DNA of 64,000 nucleotides, taken from positions 868,001-932,000 of the forward strand of contig LT598467.1 in NCBI GenBank assembly GCA_900074745.1. The letters are read 5' to 3'. Both the position numbers and the translations under genes were made by a program. The notes under the pieces were generated by a model that was not told the DNA's origin, did not search any database, and saw nothing but the letters and a program-made list of their open reading frames with translations. Below, piece after piece: positions 51,382-59,586 of this stretch. The stretch comes from Lachancea mirantina. Taxonomy: Eukaryota; Ascomycota; Saccharomycetes; Saccharomycetales; Saccharomycetaceae. Each line of letters opens with the position of its first letter. Positions within the stretch are counted from its first letter, which is position 1.

Positions 51382-51631
51382 CGGTTTCATGAGAAAACCG
51401 CACAAACGCAGCGCAATTTGCGCAACTCGCCCGAGAATATGCGGTACAGGTACGGCACCATTCCGCAGCATGGAAGTCTCAGAGTTAAAGCCAACGGCAT
51501 CTTTCGACGATGCTGACTGACGTAAGAGTGGACGGACGACACTTGCATTGGACAGGCGCGATAGAAGTATGAATCGCCAGGATTAGATCGGTGCAAGCCA
51601 ATCATCTGCAGTCAAGCGTATCGACCGCATT

Positions 51632-52987
51632 TTAAAAGACGGTTCCGTCACTGTGTAGCTCGATAGGCGGTCCACCTGTCGAAGGTCTTAACTTCGCAGC
51701 GATCTCACGGCCAGCTTTCCAGGAGCCGGCCTCGATGAGCTGTGGAAGCGCAAGTGTGTAGTTGAGTTTCTTGTTCAGAAGTGGTAGTAAGTAGTCGAGT
51801 AGGCCAATCGTTAGACAGCGCCACTCGACAATGACACCGTCATCGGGCGCGAAGGTTGGGATTTCGGGCTTAGAGCCCTGGGGCGCGGAGCTGAGGCTCG
51901 CAGAGAGTTCGAGGCCGCGTGCACGCGCAGCGGGGTTGAGCTCGAGTACGCCGAAATCGTAGAACAAACCACCGTTTCTGTATTCGGGCAGTCCGGTTTG
52001 GAGCTGCTTGTTGCGGACGAGGAACTTGTGGCCGTAGGATTCGAGCGGCACCAACAGAGAGTAGCATAACCATTGCGTGAGCTTGTGGAACGTGACGATG
52101 TCCGCAACTTCCGGAGCGACAGCAGGCACTGCGTCACTTGCGCGCAGAGCCGCGTATGCGTCTGCTTTGGTGTCTAGTCTCCACGCATCGCCCAGAGATT
52201 CGCCATCGACCGTGGTGCGCGTAGCTGGCCAGATACTGGTTAACCCGTCCATGAGTGCGTCCCAGAGATCGTTCAAGTCTATGGTGCGGCCAGCGGCCTC
52301 CACGACGCTCTTACCGTACAAATAGTCGACAATCGCTCCGGGCCGCGCCTCGGGCCCGAAAATGGCGACGTTGGATTCCAATGCGCGGCCCAGCCGCTGG
52401 ATCAGGCTGCGCCGGCCCTCAGACCCGTTCATGGGGTTCGTATCCGAGATTTGGAAACCTTGGTCGAATTCTGGCTGCGTGAACGCGCTCAGACGCGCCC
52501 CGTTCACTTTGTGAGGGTCACTGGCATCACTGGAAAGCGCCCCGGCATCAAAAAGTGCGTACGACGCCACTGCAAGCCCCTCGGAACGCCCAATGGGCTC
52601 TGCGCCTGCTGCTGTGAATTTCCACACGTTTCCTGCTCCTGCATCGACAAGAACGCTGAACACGAACAAATCGATCAATTTGCGTGCGATTTCGACTTCG
52701 TCGACACCTGATGCGCTCCAACGGGCTATCAACGCCTCTACACGCTGAACACCGCCACAATTGAGATGTTGCCACCGTCCATGTGGCGGAATCGCCGCGT
52801 AGTCGGTCCCGTAATCACGGGCAATGATCTCACTCAAAAAATCGACCACCGAGCCCATTTTGGCAAGATTCAATTTGAAGTAATTGGCCTCCCCGCGCTC
52901 CTGTGCATACTGGAATACTTGTGAGGTTGTTTCCCGCACGGATGAAATGGATTTCAGGTATTTGACGGCTCCAGTGGAAACTGTCAT
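51632..52987 (-). CDS. URC4: Urc4 (DUF1688), uracil-catabolism protein
   Basis: The protein has 451 residues and starts MTVSTGAVKYLKSISSVRE. It matches the DUF1688 family that includes Urc4 of Lachancea kluyveri, with blocks such as RWQHLNCGGVQRVEALI and HKLTQWLCYSLLVPLE. URC4 is one of the URC genes needed to use uracil as a nitrogen source by a route distinct from the reductive pathway; its exact reaction is not known. S. cerevisiae lacks it. The gene is noticeably rich in G and C and lies in tandem with DUR3. That fits because the URC route releases urea. The role is by family and context; the sequence shows no classical catalytic motif. Confidence 0.9.
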   Translation of the reverse strand: MTVSTGAVKYLKSISSVRETTSQVFQYAQERGEANYFKLNLAKMGSVVDFLSEIIARDYGTDYAAIPPHGRWQHLNCGGVQRVEALIARWSASGVDEVEIARKLIDLFVFSVLVDAGAGNVWKFTAAGAEPIGRSEGLAVASYALFDAGALSSDASDPHKVNGARLSAFTQPEFDQGFQISDTNPMNGSEGRRSLIQRLGRALESNVAIFGPEARPGAIVDYLYGKSVVEAAGRTIDLNDLWDALMDGLTSIWPATRTTVDGESLGDAWRLDTKADAYAALRASDAVPAVAPEVADIVTFHKLTQWLCYSLLVPLESYGHKFLVRNKQLQTGLPEYRNGGLFYDFGVLELNPAARARGLELSASLSSAPQGSKPEIPTFAPDDGVIVEWRCLTIGLLDYLLPLLNKKLNYTLALPQLIEAGSWKAGREIAAKLRPSTGGPPIELHSDGTVF

Positions 52988-53596
52988 GACAAGCGGTTTC
53001 TAAGAGTATTAGGATTGAAAGAGTGACACACTAAAGCAAGACTGTTGTCCCAATTACTTTGTAACAGATTGACTCTGAACAATGGCTCAAATGTGGCTGG
53101 CTTAACGTCACTGCCCAAGTAGGAGTTTAGGTTTGTTCATTCCTCTATCTGGTTGGTTTTATATCAAACTGGCAATGTATCGATTCCACGTTTACGGGGC
53201 TGGCGGAAGCTGGTTAATTCCTACGGAGCTATCGATTATCTCCAACGGATCGGATTAAGAATGATCTCCGACGGGGGATTTTATTAAAGCCCAGACACCA
53301 CTTAAAATGCGTGACCGCTTTTATACACCCATACATTATTCTGAGATAATAAATAATTGATATTACAACCACACACCAATTGAAAGTAAAGAAAAGAATT
53401 CTATATCTTCTCCAAGGTGTTTGGGTTTTATAGATCATGCCCCACGCGGATTTCATATCTGACGCTCACTTGCAAGAAACCCATACACGATAGGAACCAT
53501 CTAATACTCTATTTTTCAACACACTCATACTGCTCTCATCTCACAGAACTTCATTTGCGGGAGAGTAAGAAGATTAAAAGGTATATATCGAACAAA
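52988..53596. other. URC4-RPS20 divergent intergenic region
   Basis: The 609-base shared promoter holds Rap1-type sites on the RPS20 side (53325-53337; 53478-53489) and one GATAA-type motif near 53235. No gene is seen. Confidence 0.5.
53325..53337 (+). promoter_or_regulatory. Rap1 site upstream of RPS20
   Basis: ACACCCATACATT is a perfect consensus Rap1 site 260 bases before the RPS20 ATG, as expected for a ribosomal-protein gene. A second weaker match (AACCCATACACG) is at 53478-53489. Confidence 0.85.
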
Positions 53597-53953
53597 ATGT
53601 CTGACTTCCAAAAGGAAAAAGCTGAGCAACAGGACCAACCTCAGATCCACAAGATCAGAATCACCTTGACTTCTACCAAGGTTAAGCAATTGGAGAACGT
53701 CTCTGCTAACATTGTCAAGAATGCTGAGAACTACAAGTTGGTCAAGAAGGGTCCAGTCAGACTCCCAACCAAGGTCTTGAAGATCTGCACCAGAAAGGCC
53801 CCTAACGGTGAAGGTTCCAAGACCTACGACGCGTACGAGATGAGAATCCACAAGAGATACATCGACTTGCACGCCCCAGCTCAAATTGTCAAGAGAATCA
53901 CCCAGATCACCATTGAACCTGGTGTCGATGTCGAGGTCACCGTTGCTGCTTAG
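53597..53953 (+). CDS. RPS20: Ribosomal protein uS10 (Rps20)
   Basis: The protein has 118 residues and starts at the ATG at 53597 ([19 protein letters not shown]). It matches Rps20 (uS10) throughout, including [27 protein letters not shown] in shorter recognisable blocks, and is three residues shorter than in S. cerevisiae. It is a component of the head of the 40S subunit. Codons are strongly biased toward the preferred yeast set, in contrast with neighbours, which fits very high expression. The upstream open frame from 53417 lacks homology. Confidence 0.98.
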   Translation: MSDFQKEKAEQQDQPQIHKIRITLTSTKVKQLENVSANIVKNAENYKLVKKGPVRLPTKVLKICTRKAPNGEGSKTYDAYEMRIHKRYIDLHAPAQIVKRITQITIEPGVDVEVTVAA

Positions 53954-54676
53954 ACGCGCGCTTTATGTGTGTGTGTGCTGTGGTCGTTTTGTTTCCTGTT
54001 TTCTTGTACCGGGCCTACGCTTAGTCTGATTTTTTCGTGACGCTGTCCTTATCCCAAGCGCACCTGTTAACGACCCACTCTAGGTATTGCAGTTCCGATA
54101 TACCTCTGCTTGCTATCAGTGGTTAAAAAATGGACGCCTCTCCGCCGTCTATTGACTACTTGAATAAGTAGTTCTACGTCGTTGTTGCAAGTGTCGCTTC
54201 GAGGGCAGACCGGGGCGTCGAACCCGTCTGCTATTTTTTAGCGGTGTAAGTTATATAAAGAATAAGTCAACGTTTTGAGCCTAAATCGTGTGCTAGCGCC
54301 AACTGAAAGCCTGTCCGGTGCCCTAAGCTGGTGAATTTTTTTTCCAGCTCAGGGCTTTTCAAGATCACACACCGGCGGACAACTATAAAAGCTGCCATTT
54401 TCTACATTGTTTCCACAGAGGAGGTGAGCGAAAATTGAAACAAGAACCACATCCAGGCAAATGATTAACGATGGCCACTGCTGCTGCCGCTGCGATACTG
54501 ACAGACCTGCCTGTGTCAGTCGACACAGGCCGTACTGGCTGTAATCTTGAATAAAGAATTCTGTTTATGATGAGAAAATGTCCTTAGAGACAAACTATAA
54601 ACCCAGCTCTTCGATATTTTAGATGAGACGAAAAATTGACAAACGCTCTGAGCAGACTCTTAAAAGTAACCGTCTT
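53954..54676. other. Structured RPS20-YLF2 interval
   Basis: This 723-base gap between convergent genes has several clear hairpins and TATA-like boxes. GCAGACCGGG pairs with CCCGTCTGC at about 54206-54232 and is followed by T-rich sequence. A long stem lies at 54312-54381, and GCCTGTGTC/GACACAGGC at about 54510-54531. TATATAAAG (about 54251) and CTATAAAAG (about 54383) precede the later ones. They may be terminators or unannotated RNA genes; no coding frame is supported. Confidence 0.4.
54312..54381 (+). other. Long interrupted hairpin, possible structured RNA
   Basis: The outer stem pairs TGTCC-GGTG with CACC-(GGC)-GGACA. The inner stem pairs CCCTAAGCTGG with CCAGCTCAGGG with one mismatch, closing a T-rich loop. 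On the 3' side an unpaired stretch of about 15 bases lies between the two stems, and a box resembling ANANNA follows. This is reminiscent of one half of an H/ACA snoRNA, but a second half is not evident. Confidence 0.3.
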
Positions 54677-55867
54677 TCACCTCTTGGAACTCGCAGCAGC
54701 TTTGAAGAAAACGACATCTTTGTCCTGCATGAGGTAGTTTTTACCGGCTCTTTTGACTTTGGCCTGTGATTTGAGCTGTGACTCTTGCAGCGGGGGACTC
54801 AATTCAGCCAAATCCGTATACTTCGTAATGTCCGCGCTGATGAATGTCTTCTCGAGATCTGTGTGAATGACGCCGGCCGCTTCAGGCGCCAAACTGCCCT
54901 CCCGGATGGTCCATTGTCTTGCCTCGAGCGGTCCGCATGTGAAAAAGCTTATCAGGCCCAGGGACTTCCGCATTTCCAATATAATTTCGGACATAGCGCT
55001 CTGAAATGGCTGGGCAACGTTTTGAGCATTGTAGATCGTCTCAAACTCGGCGCTGAACAATAGCAGCTGACTTCCGGGTGAATATTCTTCCACCCAGTCG
55101 CGAACCTCTTGTAAATGTCGGTTTTCCTTATGTACATAGTCTTGAACTCCGACGTTCAATAAAATCACGGTGGGCTTTGCGGTTAGAAAGTTGTGCTTGT
55201 TCAATACCGCGACTTCGTTTTCAGTCCAGGTGTTGTCTTTGAAGTTCCAGATCTTCCTGCCCTCATACATGTGTTCTTCAAGTCGATTGAGAAACTCTAT
55301 CTCGAACAAGTGGTCCTTGTATTCAATGGAAGTCCTGGGGGTTCGCTTGCTCATCTTTTCGACCTTCTCACGCACGCCTTCCAGGAACTCCAAATCCTTC
55401 AGGATGAGCTCATCTTGAACAATGCTCAAATCTCTTGTGGGATCGACAGAACCCTCTATATGTGTAATTTCTTGACCGTCAAACCCACGAACCACTTGAT
55501 AAATGCCGTCGACGTGTCGAATGTCGTTCAAGAACTTGTTCCCGAGACCGTCGCCTCTAGAAGCGCCTCTGGTGAGACCTGCAATGTCGAATATGGTGAG
55601 CACAGCAGGGATTCTCTTGCCACTGCCGTACAAGTTTGCAAGATGATCCAATTCCGCTGAGGGAACCACTACTCGGGCTTCTGCGGGTTCAATTGTCGCG
55701 AACGGATAATTGGCTGGATTGCCGAGTTTCGAGTTGGTGATGGCTTGAAAGAAAGTAGATTTACCGACGTTGGCCAAACCAACGATGCCCGCAGTCAAAT
55801 TGTTGCTGGGCCTGCCCGGTCGGAGTCCTTGAGTGGAGTAAAGGCGTGCAATGAAACGGATTACCAT
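54677..55867 (-). CDS. YLF2: Ylf2, mitochondrial Obg/YchF-family GTPase
   Basis: The protein has 396 residues from the ATG at 55867; the frame opens 38 codons further upstream at a TTG and those residues have no expected homology. A short basic leader (MVIRFIARLYSTQ) suggests mitochondrial import. The P-loop is at residues 30-38 (GLANVGKST) and the G3 region reads DIAGLTRGASRGDGLGN, as in the YchF/Ola1 branch of GTPases. A TGS-like C-terminal region follows (FTCGPLEARQW). S. cerevisiae Ylf2 is a poorly characterised protein of this family. It lies next to OTU2 as in YHL014C-YHL013C. Confidence 0.93.
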   Translation of the reverse strand: MVIRFIARLYSTQGLRPGRPSNNLTAGIVGLANVGKSTFFQAITNSKLGNPANYPFATIEPAEARVVVPSAELDHLANLYGSGKRIPAVLTIFDIAGLTRGASRGDGLGNKFLNDIRHVDGIYQVVRGFDGQEITHIEGSVDPTRDLSIVQDELILKDLEFLEGVREKVEKMSKRTPRTSIEYKDHLFEIEFLNRLEEHMYEGRKIWNFKDNTWTENEVAVLNKHNFLTAKPTVILLNVGVQDYVHKENRHLQEVRDWVEEYSPGSQLLLFSAEFETIYNAQNVAQPFQSAMSEIILEMRKSLGLISFFTCGPLEARQWTIREGSLAPEAAGVIHTDLEKTFISADITKYTDLAELSPPLQESQLKSQAKVKRAGKNYLMQDKDVVFFKAAASSKR

Positions 55868-56002
55868 GGATTTTCCGCTGGGTCTCGCAAGTGCAACTGG
55901 CTTGTAGGATGGAAGTGAAAAATTCGGCTGGCTACATATATAGTGTTGACGATGGATACTTATAAGGCTCTTACGGGCCAACTGCCACTGTACACGACTT
56001 GG

Positions 56003-56950
56003 CTAAACTTTTGCATCGTGTAGCGAGTTGTAGTGCTCGCCGAGTGCGTACCCGTGCTTGTAGTAGACGAGTTTGAGTTCCGGGTAGACCGAACCTTCTT
56101 GGTTGACCTTGTGCGTAGCGCGACCGCTCATGAGAACGCTGATGGAGCACTTCAGCACTTGTGCAAGCGCCAGGATCTCGACTTCGCCACCCCATTGCGC
56201 GGTGTTCTCTATGGTGTCGGTGTATTCGTCGACATCTTTCAGCGTGCAAGTCTGCTCATCGAACAGGTACGGAACGAAGTCATCGCGATGGTCTCTGACG
56301 TGCTGTGCGGCCCAACGTCGTAGCGTGTAGACGGTAACGTTGTCGAGACTCGAGTCGTGGGCACAGGGAGCCGGCAACGCGTACGTTGCATCTGAAGGGT
56401 GTCGCAGTCGCATTTGATCCAGGATGGAAGCGAATAGGCAGTGGCCATCGGGCTGGATATCGACAGGAGACAGTTTTGCCAGGGAACAAAGCTGCGTGAG
56501 GGCTTCTTGCTCGATTTGTTTGAGATCTGGTTGTTGTGCGGCTTCCAGTTCTGCTTCGGCTCGGATCCGATCCTGTTCGGCCTGTCGTCTTGACAGCCGG
56601 TCCTTTTGGCGATTACGTTTTTTGCCCGGCGGCGGCAGCAGCTGTTGCTGCTGCTGCTGCTGTGACTCTTGAACAACTCCTTCTTCCGTTTCCAGCGCAA
56701 GCTGCGCCAGCAACTTCTCAGGTGTCAGTTCATCCTCATCCTCGTCCGAGATCACGCCTAGTTGTGTCTTGAGCTCCCGGATCTCCTGTTCCTGCCTGCG
56801 CAGGAGCTCGTCCTCGAGCTCCTGGCAGCGGGCGTTCACCTGTTTACGCTTAGACTTGGTAGCTTGTTTCTTCATTCCCGTGATCTGGTTCTGGAGGTTC
56901 TTTTTCTCAACGCGATGCTGCGCGAGCAGCGTTTCGACGGTGGTCGACAT
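56003..56950 (-). CDS. OTU2: Otu2, OTU-family deubiquitinase
   Basis: The protein has 315 residues from the ATG at 56950; a TTG 32 codons upstream opens the frame. An N-terminal coiled coil (about 1-90) and a poly-Gln stretch (about 96-103) precede the OTU domain at about 160-315. The catalytic set is visible: D168 and C171 in QPDGHCLFASI and H306 in GEHYNSL. Otu2 removes ubiquitin from ribosomal protein uS... of the 40S subunit in yeast, a role in ribosome quality that I cite from family knowledge. A CAG/CTG-type repeat at about 56639-56662 encodes part of the poly-Gln. Confidence 0.94.
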   Translation of the reverse strand: MSTTVETLLAQHRVEKKNLQNQITGMKKQATKSKRKQVNARCQELEDELLRRQEQEIRELKTQLGVISDEDEDELTPEKLLAQLALETEEGVVQESQQQQQQQLLPPPGKKRNRQKDRLSRRQAEQDRIRAEAELEAAQQPDLKQIEQEALTQLCSLAKLSPVDIQPDGHCLFASILDQMRLRHPSDATYALPAPCAHDSSLDNVTVYTLRRWAAQHVRDHRDDFVPYLFDEQTCTLKDVDEYTDTIENTAQWGGEVEILALAQVLKCSISVLMSGRATHKVNQEGSVYPELKLVYYKHGYALGEHYNSLHDAKV

Positions 56951-57403
56951 GCCTAGGTCGTGGTAGCACTGATGCAATGCCACTGCTGGGTCAAACTGGC
57001 CTAAGAACGGTATCGAACACCGGAGTTGCTGATTTTCAGGTTTCAATTTTTTTCACTTTTTCATCGATACCTTGGGGTTGAGCTACAAGAACAAGTAGGA
57101 CACAACGAACAAGGAGACCGTGTTGACAAGGTCTGATTCAACAATGCGACCAAAATCGCTTACACCACGGAATGAAGACTTCTAGCAGACAAAATAATAT
57201 ACAAAATGTAAACACCGTGAACTCCCTAGTGGCTATAAACACGCCGATACACAGCCACGCAACCGGCTCTTAACCTCTTTTACAGAGTGTTTTCCACAAT
57301 GTCTGTGCTCAGCGGTTGCTGCTGGCGGCAGTTCCCTGTTTGTTCCTCGTTGTCCTCTGTAAAGCTGTGATGGTGATGTGAAAAACAAAAAAAATAAGAC
57401 AAC
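56951..57403. other. OTU2 upstream interval
   Basis: About 450 bases holding the OTU2 promoter and the downstream side of the initiator tRNA gene, which is read leftward. No gene is seen. Confidence 0.45.
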
Positions 57404-57475
57404 TAGCGCCGCTAGGTTTCGATCCTAGGACATCAGGGTTATGAGCCCTGCGCGCTTCCACTGCGCCACGGCGCT
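57404..57475 (-). tRNA. Initiator tRNA-Met (CAT)
   Basis: A 72-nt cloverleaf without an intron. It starts AGCGCCGTGGCGCAGTGG and ends GGCGCTA, with an A-T first acceptor pair and anticodon CAT. The T-loop contains ATCGAAA rather than TTCRA, the mark of a eukaryotic initiator. It is nearly identical to yeast initiator tRNA as I remember it. Confidence 0.97.
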
Positions 57476-57929
57476 GTCTCGATAGAAATAGGCGTGAAAA
57501 AGTTGTATTTGCCGACAGCAGGACACAAAGAAATACAGCTACGGGAAAACGTTTAGGATGAAGCACTCTATAGATATGTACTGGGCAGCGCCCATCCTAT
57601 ACTACGTAGCACAAGGTTTTAGTGAGTGGTACTAAGTATTTTTAACCAGCGGATGATGTCCTTGCGTACGTGTGGGTTACGACGGGGTTTTAAGCTGCCT
57701 AATGTTTTAAAGGGTAGATTCATATCAAATGGAATAATAATGACAGTAAAAACACGTTCGGCAATGTGATGATGCTATTCGTACGATTGGAAATCATTTG
57801 AAGCGATTTGGCGCCATTGGGCGTACCCAACGACACCGAGACGCGTACAGCTGGTCATTCTAAGCATGGAAATCCATCTTTTCATCCCACTTGTAGGAAT
57901 ACCGCACGAAATCGGCATGCATTCTTATT
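57476..57929. other. Spacer between initiator tRNA and LTR cluster
   Basis: The reverse-strand frames here overlap the tRNA and are not genes. Nothing else is visible over about 450 bases. Confidence 0.4.
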
Positions 57930-58170
57930 GAGGTTTACGTGCGTCGGTTGTCGACAGATTCTTGAACGGTTCATTCGCGCATAGTTTTCCTGATGTATAA
58001 TATTGAGGTTATATTGAGGTTAAGAAGCAGTTACTTCTGTCTGTGGCTACCCTGACAGATAGGCCGCTGCAAAGCTGATTATTATAAGCTCAGAGACTAT
58101 TATCAATCGACACTCAAAGTGAAGTACGTGAAATCAAAATGCAACGCTTCCGACATACTAACGGAAACAT
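57930..58170 (-). mobile_element. Degraded LTR remnant (fossil)
   Basis: Reading in reverse, this stretch follows the solo LTR at 13633-14086: the GAGGTTTA tail, a GGTTCATT block, then CTGTGGCTACC and GGCCGCTGC. It is clearly diverged and lacks the distal part. No internal region is attached. The boundaries are approximate. More diverged than the 13.6-14.7 kb pair, hence probably older. Confidence 0.55.
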
Positions 58171-58241
58171 GCGCCGTGGAGATATTCTAGACACTCACCA
58201 AGGGTTGGATGATGTAACAATGAATTGACGCTATGGGGGTT

Positions 58242-58528
58242 TGCTGGAAGGAGATAGCAAGACGGGATATCGTCGAGTTGTGGTATCACGTGATCACGAC
58301 GACGGATCAAAACGAGACGGAACTTAACAGGAGTTCATCACATCGCGAGCGATCTGGTGGACGACGTGTGGTGAAAGCTTACCTTCCGTTCTGGAGAAAG
58401 TAACGAATGCTAAAGTTGAAACAGTATTGGGAGCAAGACGATTCGGCCAGTCTAACAGTGGCCACATCTTGAAGATAATCACGGAGAAGTGTAAATGCTC
58501 AACACCTTACTCACTTTATCGTTGATAT
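58242..58528 (+). mobile_element. Degraded forward LTR remnant (fossil)
   Basis: It begins TGCTGGAAGGAGATAG at 58242, has the CACGTG core at 58287-58292, and later shows GAGAAAGTAACG and a CACTTTAT-type block in the same order as the LTR at 14275-14708. Its 3' part is cut off where another LTR begins at 58529, suggesting one inserted into or next to the other. Broken, no coding region. Confidence 0.55.
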
Positions 58529-58670
58529 TGTCGGAAGGAGATATCGGAAAGGAAATATCGTTCAACTGCATGATCACGTGACCACGATGACAGAATAAAG
58601 CATGAAGATAAGCGGACGGTTCGCGTCCCGTAGGTGCCCCAGTTATTGTCACTGCAGACTTTTGCTTGCC
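58529..58670 (+). mobile_element. Partial forward LTR (fossil)
   Basis: It starts TGTCGGAAGGAGATA at 58529 and has the CACGTG core at 58575-58580 followed by GATGACAGAATAAAG. Similarity to the family fades after about 58670. A truncated remnant. Confidence 0.55.
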
Positions 58671-58789
58671 TCGTTCAATACCACACATAGGACCTCTGTA
58701 CTGGCAGCGAACATTCCCATAGCCACTTGGACGTTTGTAAAACGAATCACGTGACCTCTCTCGCTTTGAGAACCACGCCACGTCGTACA

Positions 58790-58954
58790 GTCGAGTAACG
58801 AGGCTTTATCTTCGTGACAGAGTCAGGGCATATAACCACAAAGAGACCCGCCCACCATCCACTTCCGTAGTCCAAACATAAGCTCGACGCCTTATTCTGT
58901 CACATTGGTCACGTGATTCATGACTGACCTCTGGCTGTGTTTCTAATTCCAACA
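58790..58954 (-). mobile_element. Partial reverse LTR (fossil)
   Basis: Reading in reverse from CCAACA at 58949-58954, it contains the CACGTG core at 58911-58916 and the TTATTCTGTCA block at 58893. Only the U3 side is left; the left limit is a guess. Confidence 0.45.
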
Positions 58955-59586
58955 CTAATATGCAACTATCGGTCCATTCCACATGCTGCTGGCTACGCTC
59001 TCAGCATCAAAGTAGGCTTCTGGAACTGGTTCCATACTCTCAATTCGACCACGAGACACCGCAGATCGCCTCAAACGAACCGTTATGCGCAGGGTCCTTG
59101 TCGTACATGATTACCTCTATTTAAAAACAGATTGTTCCCGCGTTCAAAGAAGCTCCGCACAATGCCATACTGTGCTAAACGACAGTCAAATTGTCGCGTG
59201 TATAAAGAGGATTGATCTGGCTTTGTCACATAGCTATCAATTTCCTCTTTTTTGCACATATTCGTACACAGCGACGACAAACCATTTTCCCCGCAAAAAA
59301 AGAAAATTTCATCTTCTCTCTCTTGATCACATGACTTTGGCGCTTTTGCCTTTTTTTTTCCTTCCCGGCTCCGTTGCCGATGCCTGTTCCGTGTGTGTTT
59401 AGGGAAAATATATCGAAAGATTATCATACGGGGATCCCCATTTAACGCTCTTGACAACGCAAGCGTTTCGGAGCCAATTGCGGCCAATTGCGGGCAAAAT
59501 TAGTGATCACGCGTATAGATTCGGCTCCTCACAATTATCGGCTTTTTTCTCCGGGTTTTTCCAAGCGTTTCTCATTCCGTGAGCCC
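58955..59586. promoter_or_regulatory. RGT1 upstream region
   Basis: About 630 bases of RGT1 promoter. T-rich tracts near 59345-59360 and an in-frame ATG at 59488 are present. No other gene is supported. Confidence 0.45.

Noticed and set aside
52077-52775. Long plus-strand and reverse frames inside URC4
   Set aside because: They are shadows of a GC-rich gene in other frames and have no independent support.
54206-54232. B-box-like sequence on the reverse strand in the stem GCAGAC/GTCTGC
   Set aside because: It is only a T-arm-like hairpin; a tRNA A box and acceptor stem are missing.
57309-57566. Reverse frame of 85 codons near the initiator tRNA
   Set aside because: It overlaps the tRNA gene on the same strand.
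59488-59586. Upstream ATG extending RGT1 by 33 codons
   Set aside because: The added residues lack acidic/basic pattern of the protein and homology; the ATG at 59587 has a better start and family fit.
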